A program made the translations under genes and the position numbers. From assembly GCA_003156715.1 (NCBI GenBank), contig PMHO01000060.1:38709-102708 (forward strand): a stretch of 64,000 nt of DNA. The letters run 5' to 3'. This DNA is from Candidatus Tityobacter terrigena. GTDB lineage: Bacteria > Vulcanimicrobiota > Vulcanimicrobiia > Vulcanimicrobiales > Vulcanimicrobiaceae. This document shows positions 25,870-34,825 of this stretch, piece by piece. Under the pieces are notes generated by a model. It saw only the letters and a list, made by a program, of their open reading frames with translations, was not told the DNA's origin and ran no database searches. Every line of letters begins with the position of its first letter. The stretch's first letter is position 1.

Positions 25870-26322
25870 ATGGGGGATTTCGTGAACTTCTTCGTGGGGC
25901 AGTCGAGCTCGCTCTCGCGGACGGTCACGGAGGCCGACGTCGAGGCTTTTGCCCGGACGACCGGCGACACGAACCCGGTGCATCTGGACGAGACGTATGC
26001 CGGCACGACACGCTTTGGCCGGCGCATCGCCCATGGGATGCTGGCAGCGTCGTATATCTCGGTGCTCTTGGGAACGCAATTCCCCGGCCCGGGAACGATC
26101 TACCTGAGCCAGGGCCTCCAATTCTTGCACCCCGTTTATCTGGGAGACACCCTCGCGGTCACGGCCACCGTCACCAAATACCGGCCGGAAAAGGGCGTCC
26201 TCACCCTGCAGACGGCGATCCGCAACCAGCGCGGCCAAACCGTCGTCAGCGGCGAGGCGGTCTGCCTGGTAAGCGAGCTGGCGGATTTAAGCGGTAGCGT
26301 GTCCGGCGCAGCGGCCGGATGA
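25870..26322 (+). CDS. phaJ: MaoC-like (R)-specific enoyl-CoA hydratase
   Basis: 150 residues with a single hot-dog domain: VTEADVEAFARTTGDTNPVHLD and RFGRRIAHGMLAASYIS, which contain the R-hydratase motif (D-x-N-P-x-H and H-G-M). It hydrates trans-2-enoyl-CoA to (R)-3-hydroxyacyl-CoA, linking beta-oxidation to polyhydroxyalkanoate synthesis. It sits 45 bp before the PhaQ-like regulator and phasin genes, supporting the PHA role. A fatty-acid dehydratase role is an alternative. Upstream, a short AT-rich stretch with AAGGAAG-like ribosome site precedes ATG 25870. Confidence 0.82.
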   Translation: MGDFVNFFVGQSSSLSRTVTEADVEAFARTTGDTNPVHLDETYAGTTRFGRRIAHGMLAASYISVLLGTQFPGPGTIYLSQGLQFLHPVYLGDTLAVTATVTKYRPEKGVLTLQTAIRNQRGQTVVSGEAVCLVSELADLSGSVSGAAAG

Positions 26323-26340
26323 CCCATTGACGAAAGAGGC

Positions 26341-26363
26341 ATATATGTACATAATGCATATAT
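26341..26363 (+). promoter_or_regulatory. Palindromic operator before the PhaQ-like gene
   Basis: ATATATG (26341-26347) and CATATAT (26357-26363) form an inverted repeat with a 9-nt centre, ending 4 bases before the start codon at 26368. The A/T-only arms stand out in this G+C-rich genome and fit a PadR-type site for autoregulation. Confidence 0.6.
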
Positions 26364-26367
26364 CAGT

Positions 26368-26823
26368 ATGAAGAACGTTGTGGGGAGTAGCCGGGGCTTT
26401 CACCCGGACGACGATGAGGGTCCTCACGTCGACCCGACTCACAAGGCCGAGGCGGGGCTTCCTCCGCGCGGCACGCCCAAGAACTACCTGATGGCTTGGC
26501 TCCTGGTGATGCTCAAAGATCTCAATCTTCACGGGTACGAGATCATGAAGGCGCTCAAGGAGAACTTTGCCGTCGTTTCAGATCCCGGTACGGTGTATCG
26601 AGCGCTTCGGCAGCTCGAGCGCGATGGCTACATTACTTCCTGGTGGGACCCCAAAGAACAGGGTCCGGCCAGACGCATCTACACCCTGACCGACGCCGGC
26701 AGCGGGGCCCTCAAAATGTGGAGTTCGGCCCTCGAGCAGTACCGCACGAACCTCGACGCATTCTTCAGCCTCTACACTGGGACGTGGCATAAGGAGCCCC
26801 CCAAGAACAATCATGAGGAGTAA
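26368..26823 (+). CDS. phaQ: PadR-family regulator, PhaQ-like (PHA-responsive repressor)
   Basis: 151 residues. A 35-residue acidic/Gly-rich N-terminal extension precedes the PadR winged helix: NYLMAWLLVMLKDLNLHGYEI, KALKENFAVVSDPGTVYRALRQ and LERDGYITSWWDPKEQGPAR, closing with RRIYTLTDAGSGALKMW. The NYL-W-LL-L and W-x-x-x-x-x-G-P-A-R stretch match the poly-beta-hydroxybutyrate-responsive repressor PhaQ. Context agrees: MaoC hydratase before, phasin-like gene 4 bp after, PhaB-like reductase next. It probably represses the phasin gene until PHA granules titrate it. A palindrome overlaps its start region. Confidence 0.82.
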   Translation: MKNVVGSSRGFHPDDDEGPHVDPTHKAEAGLPPRGTPKNYLMAWLLVMLKDLNLHGYEIMKALKENFAVVSDPGTVYRALRQLERDGYITSWWDPKEQGPARRIYTLTDAGSGALKMWSSALEQYRTNLDAFFSLYTGTWHKEPPKNNHEE

Positions 26824-26827
26824 TGGG

Positions 26828-27262
26828 ATGAACGAAAAGGAAACGACGCCGAGCTATCTCGAGCTTTCGAACCAGGCTTATGGAATCGTGGTCGATGCCT
26901 TCGCCTCTGCCAACCAGCGTGGGCTTGACTACTGGAGATCCGTTTGGGAGATCGTTTCGCGTCCGTACTCGTCGACGGCCGTTGACTCGAACGTTCGCGA
27001 CAATTTCGAGCGGGCGAACCAAATCGTTGCGCTGTCGATCGGCGAACTGCAGGCGAACGGTCAGCGCACCTCCGAGGTTGTGGAGAAGCTCCTTTCCGTT
27101 ACCGGCAACCTGCAAGATTCGTACGTTCACTCGTTGCGCGGTCTGATGAAGACCGGCATCTCCAATATGAATTTCGTGCGCGAAACGACCGAACTTCAAT
27201 TCGGCGATCTGGCCCAGCGGCTAGACCAGATCCGGCCTGCTTCCGCCGTCAGCGCTAACTGA
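26828..27262 (+). CDS. Phasin-like PHA granule protein
   Basis: 144 residues from ATG 26828, almost wholly helical and amphipathic (YLELSNQAYGIVVDAFASAN, ERANQIVALSIGELQANGQR, SEVVEKLLSVTGNLQDSYVH), ending with a Pro/Ala tail. No enzyme motif is present. Phasins have this character, coat PHA granules, and are commonly encoded beside PhaQ/PhaR-type repressors. The start is 4 bp after the PhaQ-like stop, and the transcript ends at a hairpin 32 bp downstream. The assignment rests on composition and neighbours, not on a diagnostic motif. Confidence 0.7.
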   Translation: MNEKETTPSYLELSNQAYGIVVDAFASANQRGLDYWRSVWEIVSRPYSSTAVDSNVRDNFERANQIVALSIGELQANGQRTSEVVEKLLSVTGNLQDSYVHSLRGLMKTGISNMNFVRETTELQFGDLAQRLDQIRPASAVSAN

Positions 27263-27293
27263 CGCCAAGCAACGTCCCGCCGCGAAGCGAAGA

Positions 27294-27322
27294 GGCCGGC
27301 ATCTCGCCGGTCTTTTCCTTTT
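27294..27322 (+). terminator. Intrinsic terminator after the phasin-like gene
   Basis: GGCCGGC (27294-27300) pairs with GCCGGTC (27306-27312), including one G-T, around ATCTC, followed by TTTTCCTTTT. It separates the regulator/phasin unit from the reductase gene. Confidence 0.75.
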
Positions 27323-27386
27323 CCGTCATGGTTCCACGGAGCTTATAACTGCAAATCGTCCTTAGGAACGCAATGGCGCGGCGCGA

Positions 27387-28196
27387 ATGGGCGCGGCTAT
27401 GGAAACGAAGTCACGAGCCTCATCGACGGCCCCGGATCCCACCCAGTCGAAACCTCTGCTCGGGCGCGTGGCCGTGGTAACCGGCGGATCGCGCGGCATC
27501 GGCGCTTCGATCGCCCGCGAACTGGCGGCGAGCGGTGCGACCGTCGTCGTGAACTACGTACGCGGGGCCGAAGCAGCGGCGGGCGTCGTGGCGCAGATTG
27601 AAGCTGCCGGCGGAAGAGCCTCGACCGAGGCCGGCGACGTCTCTAAGGCCGACGACGTCGAAGCCATGTTCGGGCGCGTCAAGGAGAACCACGGGCGTCT
27701 CGACGTTCTCGTCAACAATGCCGGGATTTTACGCGACAAGACGTTCAAGAAAATGTCGATCACGGACTGGCACGAGGTCATCGAAACTAACCTCACCAGC
27801 GTGATGTACTGCTGTCATTCGGCCGTGCCGATGCTCCTGGAAAACGGCTGGGGCCGCATCATCAACATCTCATCCTTCGTCGGCCAGCTCGGCAACTTCG
27901 GCCAAACGAACTACTCCGCGGCCAAGGCCGGCATCCTCGGCTTTACCAAATCGCTTGCGATCGAGCTCGCGCGCTTCAACATAACCGTCAACGCGGTGTG
28001 CCCGGGTTTTGTGGAAACCGAGATGTGGAAATCGGTGCCGCCCAACGTGCAGGAAAAGATCCTCGAGCGCATTCCCATGCACCGCGTGGCAAAGCCCGAA
28101 GAGATCGCGCGCGGCGTGCGTTTCTTCGCCGTCGAGGGCGACTACATGACGGGTCAGTCGCTCAACATCAACGGCGGAATCTACATGGGCTGGTAA
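27387..28196 (+). CDS. phaB: Acetoacetyl-CoA reductase-like SDR (PhaB/FabG)
   Basis: 269 residues. Classical SDR: nucleotide loop VTGGSRGIGASIAREL, NNAG in LVNNAGILRDKTFKKM, catalytic Ser in INISSFVGQLGNFGQ and Y-x-x-x-K in TNYSAAKAGILGFTKSLA; the C-terminal MTGQSLNINGGIYMGW is typical. The DKTFKKM and FGQTNYSAAKAG stretches are those of acetoacetyl-CoA reductases, giving (R)-3-hydroxybutyryl-CoA for PHB. FabG-type use in fatty-acid synthesis cannot be excluded. The first 20 residues are a flexible extension; ATG 27399 is an alternative start. No PHA synthase lies in the window. Confidence 0.83.
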   Translation: MGAAMETKSRASSTAPDPTQSKPLLGRVAVVTGGSRGIGASIARELAASGATVVVNYVRGAEAAAGVVAQIEAAGGRASTEAGDVSKADDVEAMFGRVKENHGRLDVLVNNAGILRDKTFKKMSITDWHEVIETNLTSVMYCCHSAVPMLLENGWGRIINISSFVGQLGNFGQTNYSAAKAGILGFTKSLAIELARFNITVNAVCPGFVETEMWKSVPPNVQEKILERIPMHRVAKPEEIARGVRFFAVEGDYMTGQSLNINGGIYMGW

Positions 28197-28241
28197 GGCG
28201 CCGGGGTCGATCTCAGCCTCGTACATAAGCCTTCGTCACAC

Positions 28242-29057
28242 ATGATTTCGATACGCTTCTTAGGAACGGGCGGGGCGCGCTTCGTCGTCGCACGCCAGAT
28301 CCGCGCATCCGGCGGGATGTGGTTTCGCTTCGAAGGCTCGGGCGGCAGCACGCAAATCCATGTCGATCCCGGTCCCGGGGCGCTGGTGCGCGCGACCTCC
28401 GCCCTGCCTCCCTGCGAACCGCTCGAGCTCGACGCGCTGATTCTTTCGCACAAGCATCTCGATCATTCGGGCGACATCAACGCCATGATCGAAGCGATGA
28501 CCCACGGCGGCTGGCGACGGCGCGGAGCGCTGCTGGCGCCGCGCGATGCCTTCGAAGGGGAGCCGGTCATTTTCCCCTATGCCGCAAAGTTCGTCGCCCA
28601 GCGGCACATCCTCACCGAGCGAAGCGCTCCGTATCGCGTCAACGACGTCGCAATCGAGACCTCGATCCGCCACAAGCACGGCGTCGAAACCTACGGCCTG
28701 CATTTCACCTTCGAGGGCACGACCGTCTCGTATCTTCCCTGCGGCAAGTTCTTCGAGGGCCTAATCGAAGACTATCGCGCGCATGCACCCGATCTCCTGA
28801 TCGTCAACGTGCTGCGCTACCGCGACGCCATGAAGGTCGACCACTTGACCTTTGACGAGGCGCGCATGGTGATCGCCGGAGTTCGGCCCAAGGTCGCCGT
28901 CATGACCCACTTCGGCACGAAAATGCTGGAGCGCAACCCAAACCGCCTGGCCGCCGAACTCGAGGACGAACTCGGATTGCGCGTCCTGGCCGCGTACGAC
29001 GGCTGGCTTCTCGACGCCACGACCGAGATCGAAGCGGTCGCCGCCGCCCTGCGCTAA
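28242..29057 (+). CDS. Metallo-beta-lactamase-fold hydrolase
   Basis: 271 residues. The zinc motif is SHKHLDHSGD (one residue different from the usual SHxHxDH order but with H-x-H-x-D-H intact), preceded by HVDPGPGALVR and followed by VETYGLHFTFEG, LLIVNVLRYRD and AVMTHFGTKML, giving further metal ligands. It resembles RNase Z/arylsulfatase-type MBL hydrolases with an intact dinuclear site. Substrate unknown. It stands alone between phaB and a convergent secreted-protein gene. Confidence 0.85.
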   Translation: MISIRFLGTGGARFVVARQIRASGGMWFRFEGSGGSTQIHVDPGPGALVRATSALPPCEPLELDALILSHKHLDHSGDINAMIEAMTHGGWRRRGALLAPRDAFEGEPVIFPYAAKFVAQRHILTERSAPYRVNDVAIETSIRHKHGVETYGLHFTFEGTTVSYLPCGKFFEGLIEDYRAHAPDLLIVNVLRYRDAMKVDHLTFDEARMVIAGVRPKVAVMTHFGTKMLERNPNRLAAELEDELGLRVLAAYDGWLLDATTEIEAVAAALR

Positions 29058-29070
29058 GGGGCCTTCTTGG

Positions 29071-29649
29071 CTACTCTTGGTCGGGGGCCCAGGCAAAATC
29101 GCCGGGGTGGCGATTTTTCAAGAGCCGCGCCACCTCGGCACTCGAGATCGGACGGCGCTCCTCCCACGTCTTGCCGTCGCCGAACTTCACCATGTCGACC
29201 GAACAGACGACGTTTTCAATTGCCGGATGGGCGTTGACGAACTGCCAAGTCGGGTCGTAGTAGGTCATTGGCGGCGCGCTCGGCTGCGCTTCCGCGGCTA
29301 GTGCTTCGGCCCGAACGTCATGCGCGATCGGGTCGCTTTCGGCGTGGGGATCGAGCCCGTAGGTGTCGTCGGTGAAGTCCGTCTCGAGGTGCTTTCCCAG
29401 CCGATCGTAGATGTCGAAGCGAAAATGAATCGAAGCGATCGGTCTGTCGGTCGCGTTCTTGTAAACGGTTCCGATTTCGAGCCAGTGGTCGCGCGGACCG
29501 GTCTTATCATCGGCCAGTCCGCTTTCACAGCGGCTGATGGCGACCGGCGCTCTTTGGTTGCGCGTCGCGGTCGTGGTCTGGCAAGCAAAGGCTGCCTCGG
29601 CCATCAGTGGTAGCGTCAAGAGGCCGATGAACGCATTTCGCAGTTTCAT
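29071..29649 (-). CDS. Secreted protein of unknown function
   Basis: 192 residues from ATG 29647-29649. A signal peptide ends near EAAFACQTTT (about residues 1-22). The mature domain starts with ISRCESGLAD, and has WLEIGTVYKNATDRPIASIHFRFDIYDRLG, a fibronectin-like strand pattern seen in small secreted beta-sandwich proteins; a second Cys is in NVVCSVDMVKFG, so one disulfide is possible. No family recognised. It is divergent from korA across 276 bp (29650-29925), in which I see no other gene. Confidence 0.65.
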   Translation of the reverse strand: MKLRNAFIGLLTLPLMAEAAFACQTTTATRNQRAPVAISRCESGLADDKTGPRDHWLEIGTVYKNATDRPIASIHFRFDIYDRLGKHLETDFTDDTYGLDPHAESDPIAHDVRAEALAAEAQPSAPPMTYYDPTWQFVNAHPAIENVVCSVDMVKFGDGKTWEERRPISSAEVARLLKNRHPGDFAWAPDQE

Positions 29650-29925
29650 GACTCTCTCTTGTCTACCGCATGCGGGTGATGCTCCCAAAACCCTCGGACC
29701 CAGGTCACTATATGCTCCGGGCAGGCAGCCGCCTCGACGCCGCTGCTCCATAGTGTGATCGCGCTCAACGCAGCAAAGCGCCGTTCGAAGGCCGGACGGC
29801 CCCGCTAGGAGCAAGCGGCCCGCACGTTCGGCGCCGAACCGCGCCGCTTGGCCGCCCCACCGCACGCGAGGTCAGTTGCGGGCTGAGCGGGAAGCACGAA
29901 AGCGACTAGTTGCGTGGCATAGGGG

Positions 29926-31698
29926 TTGAGTTTGGTCGTCAACGACATCGAGATCATGTTCGGCGGGCAGGCCGGTGACGGCAGCCTGACCACTGGCGAC
30001 CTGATCGCCGGCGTCTTCAAACGAATGGGACTTGAGGTTTATACCTACAAGGACTTTCCGTCGCGCATTCGCGGCGGTCACACCAATTACGTTATCCGAG
30101 CGAGCGAGCACCCGAACTGGGGCATGGCCGACTTCGTCGACTGTCTCGTGGCGTTCGATCTCGAAGCGGTCGAAGCACATCTCGATGAGTTGCGTCCCGG
30201 CGGATTCATCATCTTCGACAACAGCTCCGAGCCGATTCCCGATGGCGTTCGCCGCAGCGACGTGACGTGGTATGAAGTACCGCTCGCCAAGATCGCCAAG
30301 AGCGACCTCGGCCTCGAGCTCGTGCGCAATACGATCTCGCTCGGCGTGCTCTCGGCACTGATCGGTATGGATCGATCCATCGTACGCGAGCTCGTGAGCA
30401 ACGCGTACAAGCGCAAGAGCGAGAAGGTCCTCGATCAAAACCTGCGGGCGATCGAGGCGGGCGAGCAGTATGTCGAGCGGCATTTCGCGGAATGGCCGAG
30501 CGGCTACGCGCTTCGCGCCGGAGCCGACGGCGACCGCTTGATCATGATGGGCAACGATGCCATCGGTTACGGAGCGCTCGTCGCAGGCTGCCGCTTCATG
30601 GCGGGCTATCCGATCACGCCCGCCACCGACGTCTTGGAATGGATGGCCAAACACGTTCCGCGCTTCGGGGGTATTGCCGTACAAGCCGAGGACGAGCTGT
30701 CCGCCATCAACATGGTTCTTGGCGCAGCTTTTACCGGCGTACGCGCCATGACGGCGACGTCGGGACCGGGTCAGGCGCTGATGACCGAAGCGATCGGCTT
30801 GGCGGGAGTGCTCGAGATTCCGGTCGTCGTGATCGAGTGCGCGCGCACCGGCCCGTCGACCGGCATGCCGACGAAGACCGAGCAGTCGAACCTCAACCAT
30901 CTTATCTTCAGCGGCCACGGGGAAATCCCGCGCGTCGTGCTCGCTCCCGGCACCGTAGAAGACTCGTTCTACCTGACGGTTGATGCCTTCAACCTCGCCG
31001 AGAAGTATCAATGCCCGGTCTTCGTGCTCTCGGAGCAAGCGCTTTGTCAAAGCAAGGCGACGCTGCCGTCCTTGGACCTGTCGCGCACGTCCGTCGAGCG
31101 GGGGAAGCTGCAGACGGAGCCGGTCGTGTTCGGCGAATACAAGCGCTTCGCGTTCACCGCCGACGGCGTGTCGCCACGCGTCATACCGGGCGTCGAAGGT
31201 GGAATGCACCTGGCCGCGGGGTCCGAGCACAACGATGCCGGCGTCATCACCGAGAGCGCGCTCAATCGCCGCCGGATGATGGACAAGCGCATGGGCAAGA
31301 TGGAGTCGATGCGCGACGATCTGCCGAAGCCCATCATTCACGGCGATCCGCAAGCCGAGATCGCGATCTTCGGCTACGGCAGCAACCGCGGTCCGATCGG
31401 TGAGGCGCTCGAGCGCCTCTGGCAGGCCGGGATTGCCGCGCGCTTCTTCGAGTTCCGCACGCTCTGGCCGTTCCCCGAAGCTGAAGTGCGCGCTTTCGTC
31501 GAGGGCGCGGTGCACGTGTTCGTCGTCGAAAACAACTACACCGGGCAGCTCGAGCGGCTGATCCGATACGTCGTAGGCCCGCTAGAGCACATGCACCTCG
31601 TCAACAAGTACGACGGGCGGCCGTTCCGCCCGATCGAGATCATCGACCCGATCGAGAAGTACGCGCTGCTGCGCGTGCCGATGGAGGTACGCCGATAA
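29926..31698 (+). CDS. korA: 2-oxoacid:ferredoxin oxidoreductase, fused gamma-alpha subunit
   Basis: 590 residues. Residues about 1-190 are the gamma domain (IMFGGQAGDGSLTTGDLIAG, SRIRGGHTNYVIRAS). Residues about 200-590 are the alpha part: GNDAIGYGALVAGCRFMAGY, PITPATDVLEWMAKH, QAEDELSAINMVLGAAFTG and TATSGPGQALMTEAIGLA. This fused form is usual for 2-oxoglutarate:ferredoxin oxidoreductase, which makes succinyl-CoA and reduced ferredoxin. It starts at TTG 29926 (TTG 29932 also possible). The stop and the korB start share one base. Confidence 0.9.
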   Translation: MSLVVNDIEIMFGGQAGDGSLTTGDLIAGVFKRMGLEVYTYKDFPSRIRGGHTNYVIRASEHPNWGMADFVDCLVAFDLEAVEAHLDELRPGGFIIFDNSSEPIPDGVRRSDVTWYEVPLAKIAKSDLGLELVRNTISLGVLSALIGMDRSIVRELVSNAYKRKSEKVLDQNLRAIEAGEQYVERHFAEWPSGYALRAGADGDRLIMMGNDAIGYGALVAGCRFMAGYPITPATDVLEWMAKHVPRFGGIAVQAEDELSAINMVLGAAFTGVRAMTATSGPGQALMTEAIGLAGVLEIPVVVIECARTGPSTGMPTKTEQSNLNHLIFSGHGEIPRVVLAPGTVEDSFYLTVDAFNLAEKYQCPVFVLSEQALCQSKATLPSLDLSRTSVERGKLQTEPVVFGEYKRFAFTADGVSPRVIPGVEGGMHLAAGSEHNDAGVITESALNRRRMMDKRMGKMESMRDDLPKPIIHGDPQAEIAIFGYGSNRGPIGEALERLWQAGIAARFFEFRTLWPFPEAEVRAFVEGAVHVFVVENNYTGQLERLIRYVVGPLEHMHLVNKYDGRPFRPIEIIDPIEKYALLRVPMEVRR

Positions 31699-32567
31699 TG
31701 GCAGCGGTCTTGACCCCAAAGGACTTCGCGACGGCCACCCCGTCGTGGTGGTGCCCCGGCTGCGGCGACTACGGCGTGCTGTCGGCGCTCAAGGCAGCCC
31801 TGGCGGACCTCGGAATGCAGCCCAAGGACGTTGCCTTCATCTCCGGCATCGGCTGCAGCGGGAAGATCTCCGGATACCTGCACTCGTATGCGTTCCACGG
31901 AGTGCATGGACGCGCGCTTCCGGTCGCTACCGCCGTCAAGCTCGCCAACCGCGACCTGACCGTGATCGCCGCGGGCGGCGACGGCGACGGTTATGCCATC
32001 GGCGCAGGCCACTTCCTGCACGCCGTCCGGCGCAACCCGAACATCACCTACATCGTGATGGACAACCAAACGTACGGCTTGACCAAGGGGCAGTCGTCGC
32101 CGACGAGCCAGACCGGTTACGTGACGGGCACCTCGCCGCAGGGCAATCCCGACGCGCCCATCAACGGCCTCGCGGTCGCGCTCGCTGCAGGCGCATCGTT
32201 CCTCGCGCGCGGCTTCTCGGCGCATCCCAAGCAGGTCGTCGAGCTGACCAAAGCCGCCATCAAGCACGAAGGCTTTTCGATCGTCGAAGTGATGTCGCCC
32301 TGCGTCACCTACAACAAGATCAACACCTACGCATGGTTCAAGGAAAACATCTACTACGTGAACGAGGCGCCGGACTACGATCCCGGCGACCGCTCGCACG
32401 CCTTCGACGTCCTTTCGCGCGAAGGCAAGATTCCGCTCGGGATCATCTACCAAGACTCGCGCGCGACGCTCGAATCGCTCTCACACCTCGGCACGACGCC
32501 GCTCGCGCAGCTCGACATCGTCAGCCGGTCGCCCGCCTACGCCGCAATGCAGGAAGCCTACCGCTAA
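31698..32567 (+). CDS. korB: 2-oxoacid:ferredoxin oxidoreductase, beta subunit
   Basis: 289 residues. It binds thiamine diphosphate and a 4Fe-4S cluster: WWCPGCGDYGVLSALKAAL, FISGIGCSGKISGYL, the ThDP motif GGDGDGYAIGAGHFLHAVRR, and the pyrophosphate-binding MDNQTYGLTKGQSSPTS. These match KorB-type beta subunits. It pairs with korA directly upstream. No dedicated ferredoxin is encoded nearby. The complex would sit in the TCA cycle in place of, or beside, a dehydrogenase. Confidence 0.93.
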   Translation: MAAVLTPKDFATATPSWWCPGCGDYGVLSALKAALADLGMQPKDVAFISGIGCSGKISGYLHSYAFHGVHGRALPVATAVKLANRDLTVIAAGGDGDGYAIGAGHFLHAVRRNPNITYIVMDNQTYGLTKGQSSPTSQTGYVTGTSPQGNPDAPINGLAVALAAGASFLARGFSAHPKQVVELTKAAIKHEGFSIVEVMSPCVTYNKINTYAWFKENIYYVNEAPDYDPGDRSHAFDVLSREGKIPLGIIYQDSRATLESLSHLGTTPLAQLDIVSRSPAYAAMQEAYR

Positions 32568-32614
32568 GCCAAGGTTTTGCGGCCGGAGCGGCAGGGTTCG
32601 GGCGCAGTGCGTCG

Positions 32615-34762
32615 CTAACTGATGGCCGCGATTGCGCGATCGATGGCCGCCGTGAGGCGATCGAGTGCGGCCTTAACCTTGGCTTCCCGGTCCTGCGGTG
32701 CGAACGCAGCGACCGCGAGCTCGGGATACGGGAGAACGTTGCGGTCGATCGTGTGCCAGTACTTGTTGTAGGCCAGGCCGTCGGGCATCCAAAAGACGTC
32801 GCGGGCGAGCATCGCTTTGGTCTCGAGCACGTCGAGTGCGCTCGCATCGCCGGCGCGTTCCGCAAGGAAGAGTTGGTGGTCGAACTTCGCCGCAGCGAAG
32901 GCGTAGGCAGCGAGCTCACCGTGCAGCGGTTTGAGGTCGACGCCGGCCAGCTGTGGCAGCCTCGCGAATGCGTCGAGGTCAAGCAAAAGCTGCGTCGGCA
33001 CGGGCGTTAGACGGAGCGGCATCCGCTCGGCGCCGGCGGCGCGCATCGCCTGGACGCCGGTGTATTGCGCCGTGATGACGGCCTGCTTCATCCCCGGATC
33101 GTACGTCTTGAGCCCTTCAATGGTGTCTTCGGCCGTGTGGTGCGCGCCGAAGTGGCCGTAGTAACCCGTCGACGAACCCGGAACGCCAAGCATGTAGATG
33201 TAGGTCTGATGGTCCGACCCGCCGCCTGGCGGTCGCATCACCGGCTTCTTTGGGGTTTCCGACGCAAGCAAGGGGCGCCCGTCGAGGCCTTTGACGAGCG
33301 CCGCGATCTCGCGCCCGAACTCCCACAACTCCAGACTCATCGAACCGACGAACGGCGGGCCGGTCGTCAACTGGTCGGTGTTGATGTACTGCACGACGTG
33401 TTTACGCAGGTCCGGCCCTTCCGCATACGCGCGCGACAGCGAGCCGTAGAGCCCAAGTTCGTGACCGTCCCACGAAGCGATTTCGATCGTGCGATCCGGC
33501 TTCCAGTTCGCGTCGGTCAGCTTCTTGAAGCCGTCGGCGACTTGCATCATCACCGTCGTTCCGCTACCGGGGTCGATCGCGCCGAACGTCATCGCGTCGC
33601 GGTGGCTGCCGATCGTCACGATCTCATTCGGCTTGATGGCGCCGCGCAGACGGCCGATCACGTTCCAGATGCGGACGACTTTGCGCTCCATCTTGACGAC
33701 CAAATGCACGCGGGTCGCGCCTGCACCGACGCGTTCGACCATTTCAAATCCGTCGTGCCAGCTCTCGTCGGGCAAGACGCTTCCGTCGAGGCTGCGCATA
33801 AGCGCGCGCGCAACGGATTGCGTAACCATCAGTTCCGGGATATCGCTGTGCGGGATGTCTTGGTAGTCGAGGTGCTTGATGCCGGGCAGGGGCGCTTGAC
33901 CCGGCAGCGTGGGATCGCCCGGCGGTGTAAACGCGCCGATGCCCGGCTGCGGGCCGCCGATCCGTTCGGCCATGAAGTTGTTCTTCCAGTTGCCGTTCGG
34001 CCACGGCTCGCCACCGTAAACGCCGTCGCTTACCGGATCGTAGTAAACGATGAGGCCCGCGACCTTGCGCTTCTTGAGCTCGTCCCATTTGCGCTGTGCG
34101 GCCCATGGATCGCGCGAGAAACCGCCGAGGCGTTCGATGACGACCGACCCGGGCGGCACGACGACGTGGAGGTCGTCGAGCGTTTGCCAGTCGTCGGGAT
34201 CGCCGTGATTGAGATAAAAGAGCGGCGCCGTCACGTCGCCGTCGCCGGAGTTTTCCATAAAGGGCGGACCGGCCAGCCTTTCGCCCGCGGTGCGATGCGC
34301 CGGATCCCCCTCGATCAAGTCGAGCGTTACCGCTTGGGGCGCGACGAGTGCTAGCGATTCCGTGATCGGGCCGGTAAAGAAAACGTCGTAGGGCACGAGC
34401 CGTGCGTCGAATCCATCAGCCTGCAGCCGATCGCGCACGAAGAGCGCGGTCGCGTAGTCGGCTTGCGTGCCCGCCCGGTGTGGAACCGAAGAAAGCTTCT
34501 CCTCGATGGCGAGTGCGTTGTCGGGCGAGGGAACGCGTAGGAACTCGTCCTCCCATTTGCGTTCGGCGGTGACGCGCGGGCCGCTCGGCCAGCCGATCAG
34601 CGAGTCGGCGTTGGCGCGCGCGTCGGGCGTGGGCGCCGGACTCGCGGCCACTCCGGCCGGACCCATCGGCTGGTTCATGTCGCTTGGCAAGTGAGCCCAA
34701 CCCGGCACGATGCCGAGCGCTACCAGAGCGAATGAAAGCAGGACGACGCCAAGAGCGCGCAT
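32615..34762 (-). CDS. M28-family peptidase (glutamate carboxypeptidase II-like) with altered active site
   Basis: 715 residues with signal peptide (VVLLSFALVALGIVPGWA). Architecture resembles glutamate carboxypeptidase II: N-terminal segment, PA-type insert with VAGLIVYYDPVSDGVY, M28 catalytic domain with TIGSHRDAMTFGAIDPGSGT, IASWDGHELGLYGS, YINTDQL and GAHHTAEDTIEG, then a helical dimerisation domain. Zinc ligands His, Asp, Glu435, Asp and His are present. The general base just before Glu435, Glu in active family members (W-D-x-E-E), is His434 here. The enzyme may be inactive (as in transferrin receptor) or altered. Monocistronic. Confidence 0.83.
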   Translation of the reverse strand: MRALGVVLLSFALVALGIVPGWAHLPSDMNQPMGPAGVAASPAPTPDARANADSLIGWPSGPRVTAERKWEDEFLRVPSPDNALAIEEKLSSVPHRAGTQADYATALFVRDRLQADGFDARLVPYDVFFTGPITESLALVAPQAVTLDLIEGDPAHRTAGERLAGPPFMENSGDGDVTAPLFYLNHGDPDDWQTLDDLHVVVPPGSVVIERLGGFSRDPWAAQRKWDELKKRKVAGLIVYYDPVSDGVYGGEPWPNGNWKNNFMAERIGGPQPGIGAFTPPGDPTLPGQAPLPGIKHLDYQDIPHSDIPELMVTQSVARALMRSLDGSVLPDESWHDGFEMVERVGAGATRVHLVVKMERKVVRIWNVIGRLRGAIKPNEIVTIGSHRDAMTFGAIDPGSGTTVMMQVADGFKKLTDANWKPDRTIEIASWDGHELGLYGSLSRAYAEGPDLRKHVVQYINTDQLTTGPPFVGSMSLELWEFGREIAALVKGLDGRPLLASETPKKPVMRPPGGGSDHQTYIYMLGVPGSSTGYYGHFGAHHTAEDTIEGLKTYDPGMKQAVITAQYTGVQAMRAAGAERMPLRLTPVPTQLLLDLDAFARLPQLAGVDLKPLHGELAAYAFAAAKFDHQLFLAERAGDASALDVLETKAMLARDVFWMPDGLAYNKYWHTIDRNVLPYPELAVAAFAPQDREAKVKAALDRLTAAIDRAIAAIS

Positions 34763-34825
34763 GGCTCGATTTTAAACGCCACGGGCGGATTCCCCGTCAG
34801 CCGGCTTGGGCCGCGACGGGCCTCC

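Noticed and set aside
29872..31515. Long minus-strand frame opposite korA
   Set aside because: It has no motif and typical shadow composition; korA has complete motifs.
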